A stretch of 64,000 bases of DNA from Burkholderia pyrrocinia (GTDB lineage Bacteria > Pseudomonadota > Gammaproteobacteria > Burkholderiales > Burkholderiaceae): assembly GCF_001028665.1 (NCBI RefSeq), contig NZ_CP011504.1, forward strand, positions 2,790,001-2,854,000, given 5' to 3'. The position numbers and the translations under genes were made by a program. Of this stretch, positions 1 through 8,008 are shown piece by piece. Each line of letters starts with the position of its first letter. Positions within the stretch are counted from its first letter, which is position 1. The notes beneath the pieces are model-generated. The model was given only the letters and a program-made list of their open reading frames with translations, had not been told where the DNA came from and did not search any database.

Positions 1-48
1 GTGCCGCGCGGCCCGGGTGGGACGAGCCGCGGCGGTGGTCCTGCGCAG

Positions 49-348
49 TTACTCGGCCACGTCGACGCCCGACAGCACCTTGATGACCGGCGGTGCCGTG
101 AACCAGTCGGCCGACTTCGTGCGGAATTCGCCGAAATACGGGCTGGCGAGGTGCGCGTCGAATGCGGCCTGGTCGTCGTAGATCTCGTACAGGTGCAGGT
201 TCGGCGAGCCGTCCTGCTCGCGGAACAGGTCATAGCGCCGGTTGCCCGGTTCGGCGCGCGTCTTGACGACCATGCTGCGCAGTTCGGCCTCGGCGGCCTG
301 CGCGTGTTCGGGTTTCAGGAACAGCGAAGCAATCACGTGAAGCGCCAT
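49..348 (-). CDS. putative quinol monooxygenase (ABM domain)
   Basis: A 99-residue single-domain protein of the antibiotic-biosynthesis-monooxygenase (YgiN-like) family, cytosolic and probably dimeric. Family members oxidise quinols or similar electron-rich aromatics without a cofactor. Visible family marks are the N-terminal beta strand MALHVIASLFLKPEH, a central stretch rich in R and Y (NRRYDLFREQDG), and the YDDQAAFDAHLASPYF segment. The start at 348 is chosen because an AAGGAG ribosome-binding site lies just upstream. It lies 93 bases downstream of the MDR reductase gene on the same strand and is probably cotranscribed with it. That pairing, under a NemR-like repressor, suggests a role in handling quinones or other electrophiles. 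The family is clear, the substrate is not. Confidence 0.85.
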   Translation of the reverse strand: MALHVIASLFLKPEHAQAAEAELRSMVVKTRAEPGNRRYDLFREQDGSPNLHLYEIYDDQAAFDAHLASPYFGEFRTKSADWFTAPPVIKVLSGVDVAE

Positions 349-441
349 CTTGTCACTCCTTTCGAAACGGAATCGAGCATGCCACAAGCCGGCGTCGCGC
401 GACGCCAGCGTGCAACCGTGGTGTGTTGCCGTGCCGCGGCA

Positions 442-1485
442 TCAGGCCAGTTCGTCCGGGCCCACGCGCACGACGACCTTGCCGAAGTTCTTGCCGGCCA
501 GCAGGCCGATCAGCGCTTCAGGTGCGTCGGCCAGGTCGGGGACGACGTCTTCCAGCGTCTTCACCTTGCCCTGCGCGACCCACTCGCTCATCTCCTTCAG
601 GAACGGCGCATAACCGGTCGCATAGTGATCGAGGATGATGAACCCCTGCATGCGGATGCGCTTGCGCAGGATCGTCGACACCAGCGCCGGCAGGCGGTCG
701 GGGCCGGCTGGCAATGCGGTGTCGTTGTAATGCGCGATGATCCCGCACACCGGCACGCGTGCGTGATCGTTGAGCAGCGGCCACACGGCGTCGAATACCT
801 CGCCGCCGACGTTCTCGAAATAGACGTCGATGCCGTTCGGGCACGCGTCCTTCAGCTTCGCGGCAAACGCCGGATCGCGGTGGTCGACGCACGCGTCGAA
901 GCCGAGCGTGTCGGTCACGTACGCGCACTTGTCGGCGCCGCCCGCGACGCCGATCACGCGACAGCCCTTCAGCTTCGCGATCTGGCCGACGACCGAGCCG
1001 ACCGCGCCGCTGGCTGCCGCGACGACCACGGTTTCGCCGGCCTTCGGCTCGCCGATCTTCAGCAGCCCGGTGTATGCGGTGAAGCCCGGCATGCCGAGCA
1101 CGCCGAGCGCGTACGACGGATGCGCGAAGTCGCGGCCGAGCGGAATCAGGTCGCGGCCGTCGGACAGCGCATAGTCCTGCCAGCCGGCGCCCGCGACGAC
1201 GAGATCGCCTTCGCGGAACGCGGGCAGGTTCGACGACACGACGCGGCTGACCGTGCCGCCGACCATCACGTGGCCGAGTTCGACCGGCGGGGCATAGGAC
1301 GGCGCGTCGCTCATCCGGCCGCGCATGTACGGGTCGAGCGACAACCAGACCGTGCGCAGCAGCACCTGGCCGGCGCCGGGCGTGGGCACGTCGCCGGACT
1401 CGGTGCGGAAGTTGCCGGGCGTCGGTGCGCCGACCGGGCGCGAAGTCAGGAGGATCTGGCGATTTGCGGTCTTGCTTTGCGGCAT
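442..1485 (-). CDS. NADP-dependent MDR-family oxidoreductase (CurA/YncB-like)
   Basis: A 347-residue zinc-independent medium-chain dehydrogenase/reductase of the leukotriene B4 12-hydroxydehydrogenase / curcumin reductase type, which reduces alpha,beta-unsaturated carbonyls with NADPH. The N-terminal half carries the typical LSLDPYMRGRMSD segment (about residues 48-60). The Rossmann half has the AASGAVGSVVGQIAKLKG nucleotide-binding motif (about residues 155-172). A longer frame begins at a TTG at 1500, but the ATG at 1485 has a GGAG at good distance. The gene heads a probable operon with the downstream ABM-domain gene. Its promoter contains a 15-base palindrome, shared with the divergently controlled TetR gene upstream, so it is a likely repressed target of that regulator. 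Confidence 0.9.
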   Translation of the reverse strand: MPQSKTANRQILLTSRPVGAPTPGNFRTESGDVPTPGAGQVLLRTVWLSLDPYMRGRMSDAPSYAPPVELGHVMVGGTVSRVVSSNLPAFREGDLVVAGAGWQDYALSDGRDLIPLGRDFAHPSYALGVLGMPGFTAYTGLLKIGEPKAGETVVVAAASGAVGSVVGQIAKLKGCRVIGVAGGADKCAYVTDTLGFDACVDHRDPAFAAKLKDACPNGIDVYFENVGGEVFDAVWPLLNDHARVPVCGIIAHYNDTALPAGPDRLPALVSTILRKRIRMQGFIILDHYATGYAPFLKEMSEWVAQGKVKTLEDVVPDLADAPEALIGLLAGKNFGKVVVRVGPDELA

Positions 1486-1656
1486 GTGAGTCTCCGTCAA
1501 CGGGAATTAACGTGCTTCGTGGGCACGATCGGATCAGGGATGGACCAGCAGAAGGCGCGCACGCGTGGCAGCGTCGGCGGTTGGGCCGTCGCGGTTGCAT
1601 GCGTGCGGTTGGAACAATCGGGACAGCGTAACGCGGAGCGAGGCGTTCGTCATGCG

Positions 1657-1686
1657 TATATAAGTAGACCAGTCGTCTAGAATCAA
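1657..1686 (-). promoter_or_regulatory. promoter of the MDR reductase with NemR-like operator in the spacer
   Basis: Reading the minus strand, a -35 TTGATT (1681-1686) and a -10 TATATA (1657-1662) are 18 bases apart. The spacer is filled by the palindrome TAGACCAGTCGTCTA (1665-1679), with arms TAGAC and GTCTA. A repressor bound there would block RNA polymerase directly. The known E. coli NemR box has the same TAGAC...GTCTA arms, so a TetR-family NemR-like protein is the expected ligand. Confidence 0.75.
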
Positions 1687-1719
1687 GGCAAAAACAAGGC
1701 GCGCCAATGCGCGCCCGGG

Positions 1720-2340
1720 TTACGACTGCACTTCGTCGAGCGCGGCCGGCGGCAGGTTCAGCATGCGCCGCGTTTCGACCATCGCCCTTTCGAGCGGTTT
1801 GCGATTGCGGTGAATCTTTTCCAGCAGCGTTGCGCCCAGCCAAAGCTCGTAAAGGATCGCGGCCGTGTGCGGCGGATCGTCGACCGCACGCAGCGAGCCG
1901 TCGGCCAGCCCTGCCTCGATGCCGCCCGCGAGCCGTTCGATGATCTGGCTCGTGCCATGCCGCAGCACCGCGCGCATCGCTTCCGACAAGTCCGACACTT
2001 CCGCGCCGAGCTTCACCGCGAGGCACTTGCCTTCGGGATCGTCCGCGCATTGCGTGTGCAGCCAGTTGCCCCAGTACGTCATCAGGCGTTCGGCGCCCGT
2101 GCCGGCCTGATGCTTGAGCAGGTTGTCGAGATGCGCGAGATAGCCTTCGAAATACGCTTCGAGCAGCGCTTCGCCGAATGCCTCTTTCGAGCCGAAGTAA
2201 TGGTAGAACGAGCCCTTCGGGATGCCCGCCGCAGCGAGAATCTCGTTCAGACCGACCGCCGAAAACCCCTTGTGGAGCATGATCGGCTTCGCGATGTTCA
2301 GGATGTGCTGGCGGACTTCCGCGCCTGAAGATGCATTCAT
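1720..2340 (-). CDS. TetR/AcrR-family transcriptional regulator, NemR-like
   Basis: A 206-residue TetR-type repressor. The N-terminal helix-turn-helix is plain (about residues 10-57): LNEILAAAGIPKGSFYHYFGSKEAF. The C-terminal ligand domain contains the GKCLAVKLGAEVSDLS segment with cysteines, as seen in electrophile-sensing members of the NemR group. The ATG at 2340 is preferred over an upstream in-frame codon at 2358, because the operator lies at 2363-2377 and the shorter start leaves room for it. The gene sits upstream of the MDR reductase and ABM genes on the same strand with its own operator copy, so autoregulation and control of both downstream genes are likely. The effector is inferred, not shown. 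Confidence 0.9.
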   Translation of the reverse strand: MNASSGAEVRQHILNIAKPIMLHKGFSAVGLNEILAAAGIPKGSFYHYFGSKEAFGEALLEAYFEGYLAHLDNLLKHQAGTGAERLMTYWGNWLHTQCADDPEGKCLAVKLGAEVSDLSEAMRAVLRHGTSQIIERLAGGIEAGLADGSLRAVDDPPHTAAILYELWLGATLLEKIHRNRKPLERAMVETRRMLNLPPAALDEVQS

Positions 2341-2362
2341 GATGGCGTATGGTAGCAACGAT

Positions 2363-2377
2363 TAGACCGGTCGTCTA
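2363..2377. promoter_or_regulatory. TetR/NemR-like operator, second copy
   Basis: The 15-base palindrome TAGACCGGTCGTCTA lies just upstream of the TetR gene start. It matches the operator at 1665-1679 in 14 of 15 positions, with identical arms and only one centre base different. A likely -10, TCTAAT on the minus strand, overlaps it. This points to autorepression by the TetR protein. Confidence 0.75.
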
Positions 2378-2648
2378 GCAGCGTCGAACCGGCATGTTGA
2401 GCGGCACTTTACCCGATCCCCGCGTGGCACCCAATGGCCCGCCGGCGTTCCCCCACCCGCTGCGGTGTTGCCACGTGCGCGCCGTCACACGAGCGACTCG
2501 GTTTCGTCGCGGGCGTTTCATCGATCTCACGCATAAATACGCGCGGCGCATGTGCCGGCGAAACGCGAAGCTGCGGCCGGCATTGCACACGTGTGCAATG
2601 CGCCGGACCGTCGTTGCCTCTTCCCGAACCCCGCGACCAGGAACGCTC

Positions 2649-4220
2649 ATGACCGCTTCGAAACCCGCCCGCCCGACCGCGCCGAACCGCCGGCGCTTCA
2701 TCCAGCACGGCGCCGCGCTGACCCTGTCGCCGCTCGTCGGCACGCTGGCCGCGTGCGGCGGCGACGCCAACACGACGTCCGCGTCGTCGTTCGCCGCCAA
2801 CGGCGCCGCCGATGCGTCCGCGCGCAGCTACGGCATCGCCGACCGCTCGATCACGATCAACGTCGTCAATGCGATCCCGTCGACGACGCTCGCGTACGGC
2901 AACGCGGCGAGCCAGAGCGGCTCGCTGCCGCAGGCATCGCACGCACTGGTCGCGACCGGACAATCGACCGCCGTCAGCGCGTCGAACAGTTGGGGCGATT
3001 GCACCGGATCGTTCAGCCTGGCCGGTGGCGACGCATCGTTTGCGATTTCGTACACGCATCCGTTCGGATCGCAACCGACCACCGTCAGCGTCACGCCGTC
3101 GGCCGGCTATGTGTCGGGCGCCGATGCCGCCACGTTTCCCGGCCACGACTCGGTCGCGAATCTCAACCTGTATCGCGGGGTCGCGACCGCGAACGGTGCA
3201 TGGGTCGTCCCGCTCGCGCAGCTCGCGACGCCGCCGGCCAACAACTGCCAGGATTTCGCGAACAGCATGTTCGGCAGCAATGTGCGCACGGCCGCGGCGA
3301 TCCAGTCCGCGTACCAGGGCACGGGCCCCCTCGGCTACGTGCCGCCCGCCGATTTCACCGGCGGCCAGCTCGCGGGCTTCGTCGCGCAATGGGTGCAGCG
3401 CTGGCAGAACGGCGCGTCGTATACGGTGCTGCCCGACGCCGATGCGCAACTCATCGACGCGCTGAAGCAATACGTGTCCGGTGCGTCGAGTGCCGGCCCG
3501 CTGACGATGTGGGTGCCGCAGATCACGTGGCAGGCCGGCTCCGATCCGGCGGTCTTCGCGCTGACGGGCTATCGCGCGTTTCCGTTCGTCGATGCGCAAG
3601 GCAACTGGATCGCGGGCACGCTGTCCGCGTTCCTGACGCTGCTGGCGGCCGGTTCGCACATCGTCGCGATCAGCGCGACGAGCGACCTGCCGGCGGGTGT
3701 CACGATGCAGGCGTTCGACGGCTTCATGGGCGCGAGCGGGCTGACGACGTCGACGGATATCGGCAACTCGCACTACGCGTCGGTCGTGAACACGACGGGC
3801 CGCTATTACCTGAGCGTCGGCAGCGATTTCGCGCCGGCGAACTGCGGCCTGATCCTGTCGTTCCTGTACGGGCGCACGGTCAACAACCTGCTCGCGGGCG
3901 CCGGCACGTACAACACGTTCATCCAGCTCGAAGGCTGGCAGGCCGGCGGTTCGCGTCACAACGCCGACTACGCGACGTATCAGCAGACGCTGTGGAACAT
4001 CTCGACGTACGGGGCGTCCGCGTACAGCGAGAAGCGCGCGACGTCGATCTTCCTCGCGCCGGCCGGCTGGACGCCGCAGGTCTACCAGACGACGCGGATG
4101 ATGCCGTACGTCGGCGCCTATGCGCAGTCGAACGGCACGCCGCAGGGCTGGCTGAACACGTCGCTGGTCACGATCCCGGCGGACGCGCCGCCGCTGCCGT
4201 CGCGGTATGTGTCGAGTTGA
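2649..4220 (+). CDS. Tat-exported protein of unknown function, possible lipoprotein
   Basis: A 523-residue protein whose start at 2649 places a twin-arginine signal at the N terminus: NRRRFIQ followed by a hydrophobic run and then LAACGG, which could serve as a lipobox. The mature part is rich in Ser, Thr, Ala and Gly, lacks membrane helices and shows many aromatic positions typical of secreted beta-rich proteins. I do not recognise the family. The first 120 residues after the signal look like one all-beta domain (SITINVVNAIPSTTLAYGN onwards). A larger domain with conserved-looking Trp, Asn and Cys positions (NNCQDFANSMFG) follows. Tat export suggests folding or cofactor loading before secretion. 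It stands alone, with no operon partner on its strand. Confidence 0.75.
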   Translation: MTASKPARPTAPNRRRFIQHGAALTLSPLVGTLAACGGDANTTSASSFAANGAADASARSYGIADRSITINVVNAIPSTTLAYGNAASQSGSLPQASHALVATGQSTAVSASNSWGDCTGSFSLAGGDASFAISYTHPFGSQPTTVSVTPSAGYVSGADAATFPGHDSVANLNLYRGVATANGAWVVPLAQLATPPANNCQDFANSMFGSNVRTAAAIQSAYQGTGPLGYVPPADFTGGQLAGFVAQWVQRWQNGASYTVLPDADAQLIDALKQYVSGASSAGPLTMWVPQITWQAGSDPAVFALTGYRAFPFVDAQGNWIAGTLSAFLTLLAAGSHIVAISATSDLPAGVTMQAFDGFMGASGLTTSTDIGNSHYASVVNTTGRYYLSVGSDFAPANCGLILSFLYGRTVNNLLAGAGTYNTFIQLEGWQAGGSRHNADYATYQQTLWNISTYGASAYSEKRATSIFLAPAGWTPQVYQTTRMMPYVGAYAQSNGTPQGWLNTSLVTIPADAPPLPSRYVSS

Positions 4221-4340
4221 TCCGGATGGGCGGGTGGGCGAGCGTTGGCGTGTGTAGCGCTCGGCTGTTGGTCCGCTTGCCTGCTTCGGACGTGCGTCGC
4301 GATCGGTTGACGCACGCTTGCGGTTTCAGCGGTTTCACCG

Positions 4341-5360
4341 TCAGCGCGGCGCGTCGTCGGCGCGCTTTCTTGTGCGCTCCCGCCGCTCGCTTCGCTGCGC
4401 GGCGGGAGCCGTCTTGGCGCCGCGCAGCGGTGCCCGCCGTGCAAGCACCGCCATCTCCCGCCTCAACGCATCGAGCTCTTCGACGCGCGCCGCATCGGTC
4501 GCCTGCGCGCCGTCGAGCTGCCCTTGAAGCACCCCGCATCGATGCAGCGCATCGCCGAGTTGTGCCTGCAGTGCCGCGACATCGTTCCGCTGCTGCGCAT
4601 CGCGCTGCTCGGCGCGCGATGCTGTCGCGTCGAGTTCCTTTTGCAGCCGCGCGGCCGCGAGCCGCTCGCGATCGATCTCCTGAAGCGCCCGCTTTTCCGA
4701 TGCGCGCAAGCGTTCCTCGGCCCGGCCCGCGTCGTCGCGCAGCCGATCGAGCTGGGTCGTGAAATCCGCGCGCGCCTGCGCGAGTGCGCGGTCGCCTTCC
4801 GCGTTGTCTGCCTTCAGGCGTTCGATCTCCGCTTGCAGCGCGCGCCGCGATGCGTCGTCGGCTGCCCTCGCCTGCTCCAGTTCCTGGATGCGCACCTGCG
4901 CAGCCAGCAGCGCGGCCGTGCGTTGCTCGAGCGCGGTTTCGGTGCGGGCCAGCTCGGCTTGCAGCGTCGCAACTTCCGCCTTCGCCGTCGTCCGTTCGGC
5001 TTCGACTTCCGCGCGCAGTGCATCGAGCGCTGTTGCCGCGTCGTTGCTCGACCGATTCCACAACGCCGCGACCAGCTCGCCGGCTGCCGTCTGCAGATCG
5101 GCCGGCAGGTCGGGATGTTCGATCCGCACGCGACTCTTTTCCCGCAGTTCGGCCCAGAACTCGCCGAGGACGGCCGTCGGCGTGCTCATGCTGCCCTTGC
5201 GGACGAGCTGGTACAGGCGGTTCGCGGTGGGCGTGATGCCGAATCGGAAGAACAGCAGCGCGCAGGCCTCGCGATACAGCTCGCGGGTTTTCGGGAAGTC
5301 GGCCTTGAGGCGCTCGATTTCGGCGGTCAGGCGGGGTTCGTCAGCGGCGAGATCGGACAT
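4341..5360 (-). CDS. KfrA-like DNA-binding coiled-coil protein
   Basis: A 339-residue protein with an N-terminal helix-turn-helix region like that of plasmid KfrA (about residues 15-110): the ACALLFFRFGITPTANRLYQ and VRKGSMSTPT segments. A long Ala/Glu/Arg/Leu-rich coiled coil runs through roughly residues 120-320. The C terminus is basic (RSERRERTRKRA). KfrA proteins bind their own promoter and polymerise. Many Burkholderia chromosomes carry stand-alone copies. The start at 5360 puts the HTH near the N terminus, whereas the longer frame to 5417 adds a stretch that does not look coding. A perfect inverted repeat about 80 bases upstream (5438-5457) is a candidate autoregulatory site. The gene is divergent from the thiolase. 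Confidence 0.85.
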   Translation of the reverse strand: MSDLAADEPRLTAEIERLKADFPKTRELYREACALLFFRFGITPTANRLYQLVRKGSMSTPTAVLGEFWAELREKSRVRIEHPDLPADLQTAAGELVAALWNRSSNDAATALDALRAEVEAERTTAKAEVATLQAELARTETALEQRTAALLAAQVRIQELEQARAADDASRRALQAEIERLKADNAEGDRALAQARADFTTQLDRLRDDAGRAEERLRASEKRALQEIDRERLAAARLQKELDATASRAEQRDAQQRNDVAALQAQLGDALHRCGVLQGQLDGAQATDAARVEELDALRREMAVLARRAPLRGAKTAPAAQRSERRERTRKRADDAPR

Positions 5361-5437
5361 GGTGGGGTTTCGTCGTGAATTTCGTAAATAATATAACGTA
5401 AACCGTTCGATATCCAATCATCACCGCTTATTGTTTT

Positions 5438-5457
5438 GACATTATTTCTATAATGTC
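5438..5457. promoter_or_regulatory. perfect inverted repeat upstream of the kfrA-like gene
   Basis: GACATTAT (5438-5445), four bases, then ATAATGTC (5450-5457) form a perfect 8-base inverted repeat in AT-rich DNA. The position fits an operator for the KfrA-like protein, since KfrA proteins autoregulate. It could also serve the divergent thiolase gene. Confidence 0.55.
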
Positions 5458-5526
5458 GAGATCTTGGAGTATCGGTATGCCCCCGCCGGAGTCGCCGCTC
5501 TTCCTTGGTCGTTCGCAATAGCCCCG

Positions 5527-5555
5527 TTGACAGTATGCATATGCATAGATACCTT
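5527..5555 (+). promoter_or_regulatory. sigma70-type promoter for thiolase with palindromic spacer
   Basis: A consensus -35 TTGACA (5527-5532) is followed, after exactly 17 bases, by a TACCTT -10 (5550-5555). The spacer contains a perfect 14-base palindrome TATGCATATGCATA (5534-5547). That arrangement suggests that a dimeric repressor, not identified here, competes with polymerase. The thiolase ATG lies 170 bases further on. Confidence 0.6.
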
Positions 5556-5724
5556 TCCCACACGTAGCGGCCTGCGATCCGGGCATCGGATGCAGCCACC
5601 CTGCACGGCGTCGGCGGCCCTGCCCGCATCACGGCGCAATCGAAACGGCGACGCGAAGCGCGCGGCGTGCCCCGTTCGCGACCGACTCGCCCGCGCACCT
5701 TGCAACGCGATCCAGGAATGCATC

Positions 5725-6909
5725 ATGAGTACACGTGAAGTCGTCATCTGCCACCCCGTCCGTACGCCGATCGGCACGTTCAACGGGTCCCTGAAGGACA
5801 CGCCGGCCACCGAACTCGGGGCGATCGCCGTACGCGAAACCTTGCGGCGCAGCGGCCTCGACGGCGCGGCGATCGACACGGTCGTGCTGGGCAACGTGAT
5901 CCAGGCCGGCAACAAGATGAACCCGGCCCGGCAAGCCGCCATCGGCGCCGGCTTGCCGGTCAAGGTGCCCGCGCTGACGGTCAACCGCGTTTGCGGTTCC
6001 GGCGCGCAGGCGGTCGTCAATGCCGCGCAGGAGATCCTGCTGGGTTACGCGAATGCGGCGGTCGCCGGCGGCATGGAAAGCATGGAGCGTGCGCCGTACC
6101 TGCTCGACGGCGCACGCTCGGGCTACCGGATGGGCGACGCACCGATCCGCGACAGCATGCTGCGCGACGGCCTCGTCGATGCGTTCTCCGACCAGCATTC
6201 CGGATGGCATACCGAGGATCTCGCGAGCCAGCTCGACATCTCGCGCGATCGCCAGGATCGCTGGGCGCTGCGCTCGCAGCAGCGTTTCTCCGCCGCGCTC
6301 GCGGACGGCAAGTTCGACGCCGAGCTCGTGCCGGTCGAGGTCCTGCAGCGCAAGGCGCGCGTCGCGTTTGCGCGCGACGAGACGCCGCGCCCCGAGACGA
6401 CGCTCGAAGCACTCGCGAAACTGAAACCCGCGTTCCGCCCGGACGGCACGATTACCGCAGGCAACGCGCCGGGCCTGAACAGCGGCGCGTCGGCGATGCT
6501 GGTTGCGGATCGCGCGTTCGCCGATGCGCACGGCATCGCACCGAGCGCCCGGCTGGTTGCGTTCGGCGTCGCCGCCGTCGAGCCGGGCATGTTCGGGCTC
6601 GGCCCCGTTCCGGCCGTGAAGATCGCGCTCGAACGTGCGGGCTGGGCGCTGGCGGACGTCGAGCGTTTCGAGATCAACGAAGCGTTCGCGGTCGTGCCGC
6701 TCGCGGTGGCGGGTCAGCTCGGCATCGCCGAGGAAATCGTCAACGTCGAAGGCGGTGCGATCGCGCACGGTCACGCGATCGGCGCGACGGGCGCGGTGCT
6801 GACGACCCGCCTGATCCATTCGATGCGGCGTGACGGCATCAGGCGCGGCGTCGTGACGCTGTGCATCGGCGGCGGCCAAGGCATCGCGCTGGCAATCGAG
6901 GCGCTTTGA
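5725..6909 (+). CDS. acetyl-CoA C-acyltransferase (thiolase)
   Basis: A 394-residue thiolase, the usual length for the biosynthetic/degradative thiolase family. It condenses two acetyl-CoA or cleaves beta-ketoacyl-CoA in the cytosol. The nucleophilic Cys90 lies in NRVCGSGAQAVV. The catalytic His350 lies in AHGHAIGATGA, and the second Cys380 in LCIGGGQG, so all three catalytic residues are in place. The start at 5725 is preceded by CAGGA. Whether it acts in polyhydroxybutyrate supply (PhaA/BktB-like), fatty acid or aromatic breakdown cannot be told from the gene alone, as it is a single transcription unit. A strong promoter with a palindromic spacer lies upstream. Confidence 0.92.
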   Translation: MSTREVVICHPVRTPIGTFNGSLKDTPATELGAIAVRETLRRSGLDGAAIDTVVLGNVIQAGNKMNPARQAAIGAGLPVKVPALTVNRVCGSGAQAVVNAAQEILLGYANAAVAGGMESMERAPYLLDGARSGYRMGDAPIRDSMLRDGLVDAFSDQHSGWHTEDLASQLDISRDRQDRWALRSQQRFSAALADGKFDAELVPVEVLQRKARVAFARDETPRPETTLEALAKLKPAFRPDGTITAGNAPGLNSGASAMLVADRAFADAHGIAPSARLVAFGVAAVEPGMFGLGPVPAVKIALERAGWALADVERFEINEAFAVVPLAVAGQLGIAEEIVNVEGGAIAHGHAIGATGAVLTTRLIHSMRRDGIRRGVVTLCIGGGQGIALAIEAL

Positions 6910-6917
6910 GCCGAAAC

Positions 6918-6960
6918 GGCAAAGCCGCGGGCGAAAACGTCCGCGGTGCAGGCTTTCCGG
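6918..6960 (+). terminator. probable terminator after thiolase
   Basis: Just past the thiolase stop codon, CCGCGGGCG and CGTCCGCGG pair around an AAAA loop with a single G-U pair. Flanking AAAGCC and GGCTTT can extend the stem. The T tract is weak (TTTCC). Confidence 0.5.
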
Positions 6961-7129
6961 GAAGCGGGACGGCCGGCAAGCTTCGCCGCTCATCGCTTTT
7001 TGCGTGGACGGTCAGCGCGTTTGCCTGCGCATCCCGCGCGGATTCGGCGACTCCGCCCGTGTCACGGAGCTGCCACTGTCGACCGGTAGCGTTCGGGGCT
7101 CACCCACGCTATCGACAGACGAATTCGCC

Positions 7130-7795
7130 ATGCAGCGTACGTCGCGCGCCACGCCCCACGTTTATGCGGCCACGTCCCGCGCCCTCGCCGTCAGCCTCGC
7201 GATCAACCTGCTGCTGCTCGCCGTCGAGACGGGCGCGGCATGGTCCGCGCATTCGTCGGGGCTGCTCGCGGACGTCGCGCACGCGGCGATCGATCTCGCG
7301 GCCGATGCATTGATCCTCGTCGCGTGCCGGCTCGACGCGCGCCTGCCGCCGGAGCGGCGCCCGACCTACGAACCGCTTGCGCTCGCGGGCCTCGGCGCAT
7401 TGCTCGCCGCGACGGGCGCGCAGATGATCTGGCACGCGATGAACCGGTTCGACACGCCGCCCGTCGTGCAGCCGGGCGCAACGACGCTCGCGCTCGTTGC
7501 CGTCACGCTCGCCGGCAAGGCCGCGCTGTCGCACTGGATGCTGCGCAAGGCGCGCGAGACGGGCTCCGCGCTGCTCGAGGCGAGCGGCTGGCATGTGCGT
7601 ACCGATGCGCTGTCGTCGTTGCTGGCGGCGCTTGCGATGAGCGCGGCGCTGGTCGGCTTCGGCCGTCTCGACGACGTGGCCGCGCTCACGATCGGCGCGC
7701 TCGTGATCCGCACGGGCGCCGGCTTTATCCGGCGCGGCTGTGCGCAATGGCCGGTGTTCGCTACATGGGCGAATCGCTCGACGCGCGGTTCGTGA
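7130..7795 (+). CDS. cation diffusion facilitator (CDF) protein lacking the C-terminal domain
   Basis: A 221-residue inner-membrane protein with about six membrane helices. CDF transporters exchange Zn2+, Co2+ or similar ions for protons. The two metal-site motifs are present: H-x3-D in helix 2 (DVAHAAIDLAAD) and H-x3-D in helix 5 (WHVRTDALSS). Normal CDF proteins have about 300 residues and a cytoplasmic ferredoxin-like domain after helix 6. Here the frame ends soon after helix 6 with an atypical tail (WPVFATWANRSTRGS), and no other frame downstream restores a recognisable C-terminal domain. It may be a short functional CDF or a decayed gene. The ATG at 7130 is chosen because the upstream extension is not transporter-like. 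Confidence 0.75.
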   Translation: MQRTSRATPHVYAATSRALAVSLAINLLLLAVETGAAWSAHSSGLLADVAHAAIDLAADALILVACRLDARLPPERRPTYEPLALAGLGALLAATGAQMIWHAMNRFDTPPVVQPGATTLALVAVTLAGKAALSHWMLRKARETGSALLEASGWHVRTDALSSLLAALAMSAALVGFGRLDDVAALTIGALVIRTGAGFIRRGCAQWPVFATWANRSTRGS

Positions 7796-7876
7796 ACGCT
7801 GTCGGCAGCGTCGTGCATGGCGCCTAGGCATGAAACACCCGATACCCGCTACCGGTGATCGGCTGAGCGGAATGGC

Positions 7877-7905
7877 AAAGAGGCTCGCGTAATGCGAGCC
7901 TCTTT
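7877..7905. terminator. bidirectional terminator between CDF and LuxR genes
   Basis: AAAGAGGCTCGC (7877-7888) and GCGAGCCTCTTT (7894-7905) form a perfect 12-base stem with a five-base loop. A-runs and T-runs on both sides let it work in both directions. It separates the convergent CDF and LuxR-type genes. Confidence 0.85.
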
Positions 7906-8008
7906 TGCGTGATGCCGTCATCTCCGTGCGTTACGCGACGCGTTGACCGATGTCGATGGTTCCCCAGACGAATACGGCCAGTTTCGATGGATCGACATCG
8001 GGAGCCGC

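Larger units (their letters stand above)
5361..5724. other. intergenic region between kfrA-like gene and thiolase
   Basis: This 364-base divergent intergenic region is AT-rich in its first third and holds no gene that I can support. It contains the perfect inverted repeat at 5438-5457 and the thiolase promoter with a palindromic spacer at 5527-5555, which are listed separately. Confidence 0.7.

Noticed and set aside
1..1680. Long open frames on the plus strand across the MDR reductase and ABM genes
   Set aside because: They are high-GC shadows of the minus-strand genes, whose motifs and ribosome-binding sites are convincing.
5436..5455. TTGACA and TATAAT near 5437-5454 as a promoter
   Set aside because: The two hexamers are only seven bases apart. 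They belong to the inverted repeat instead.
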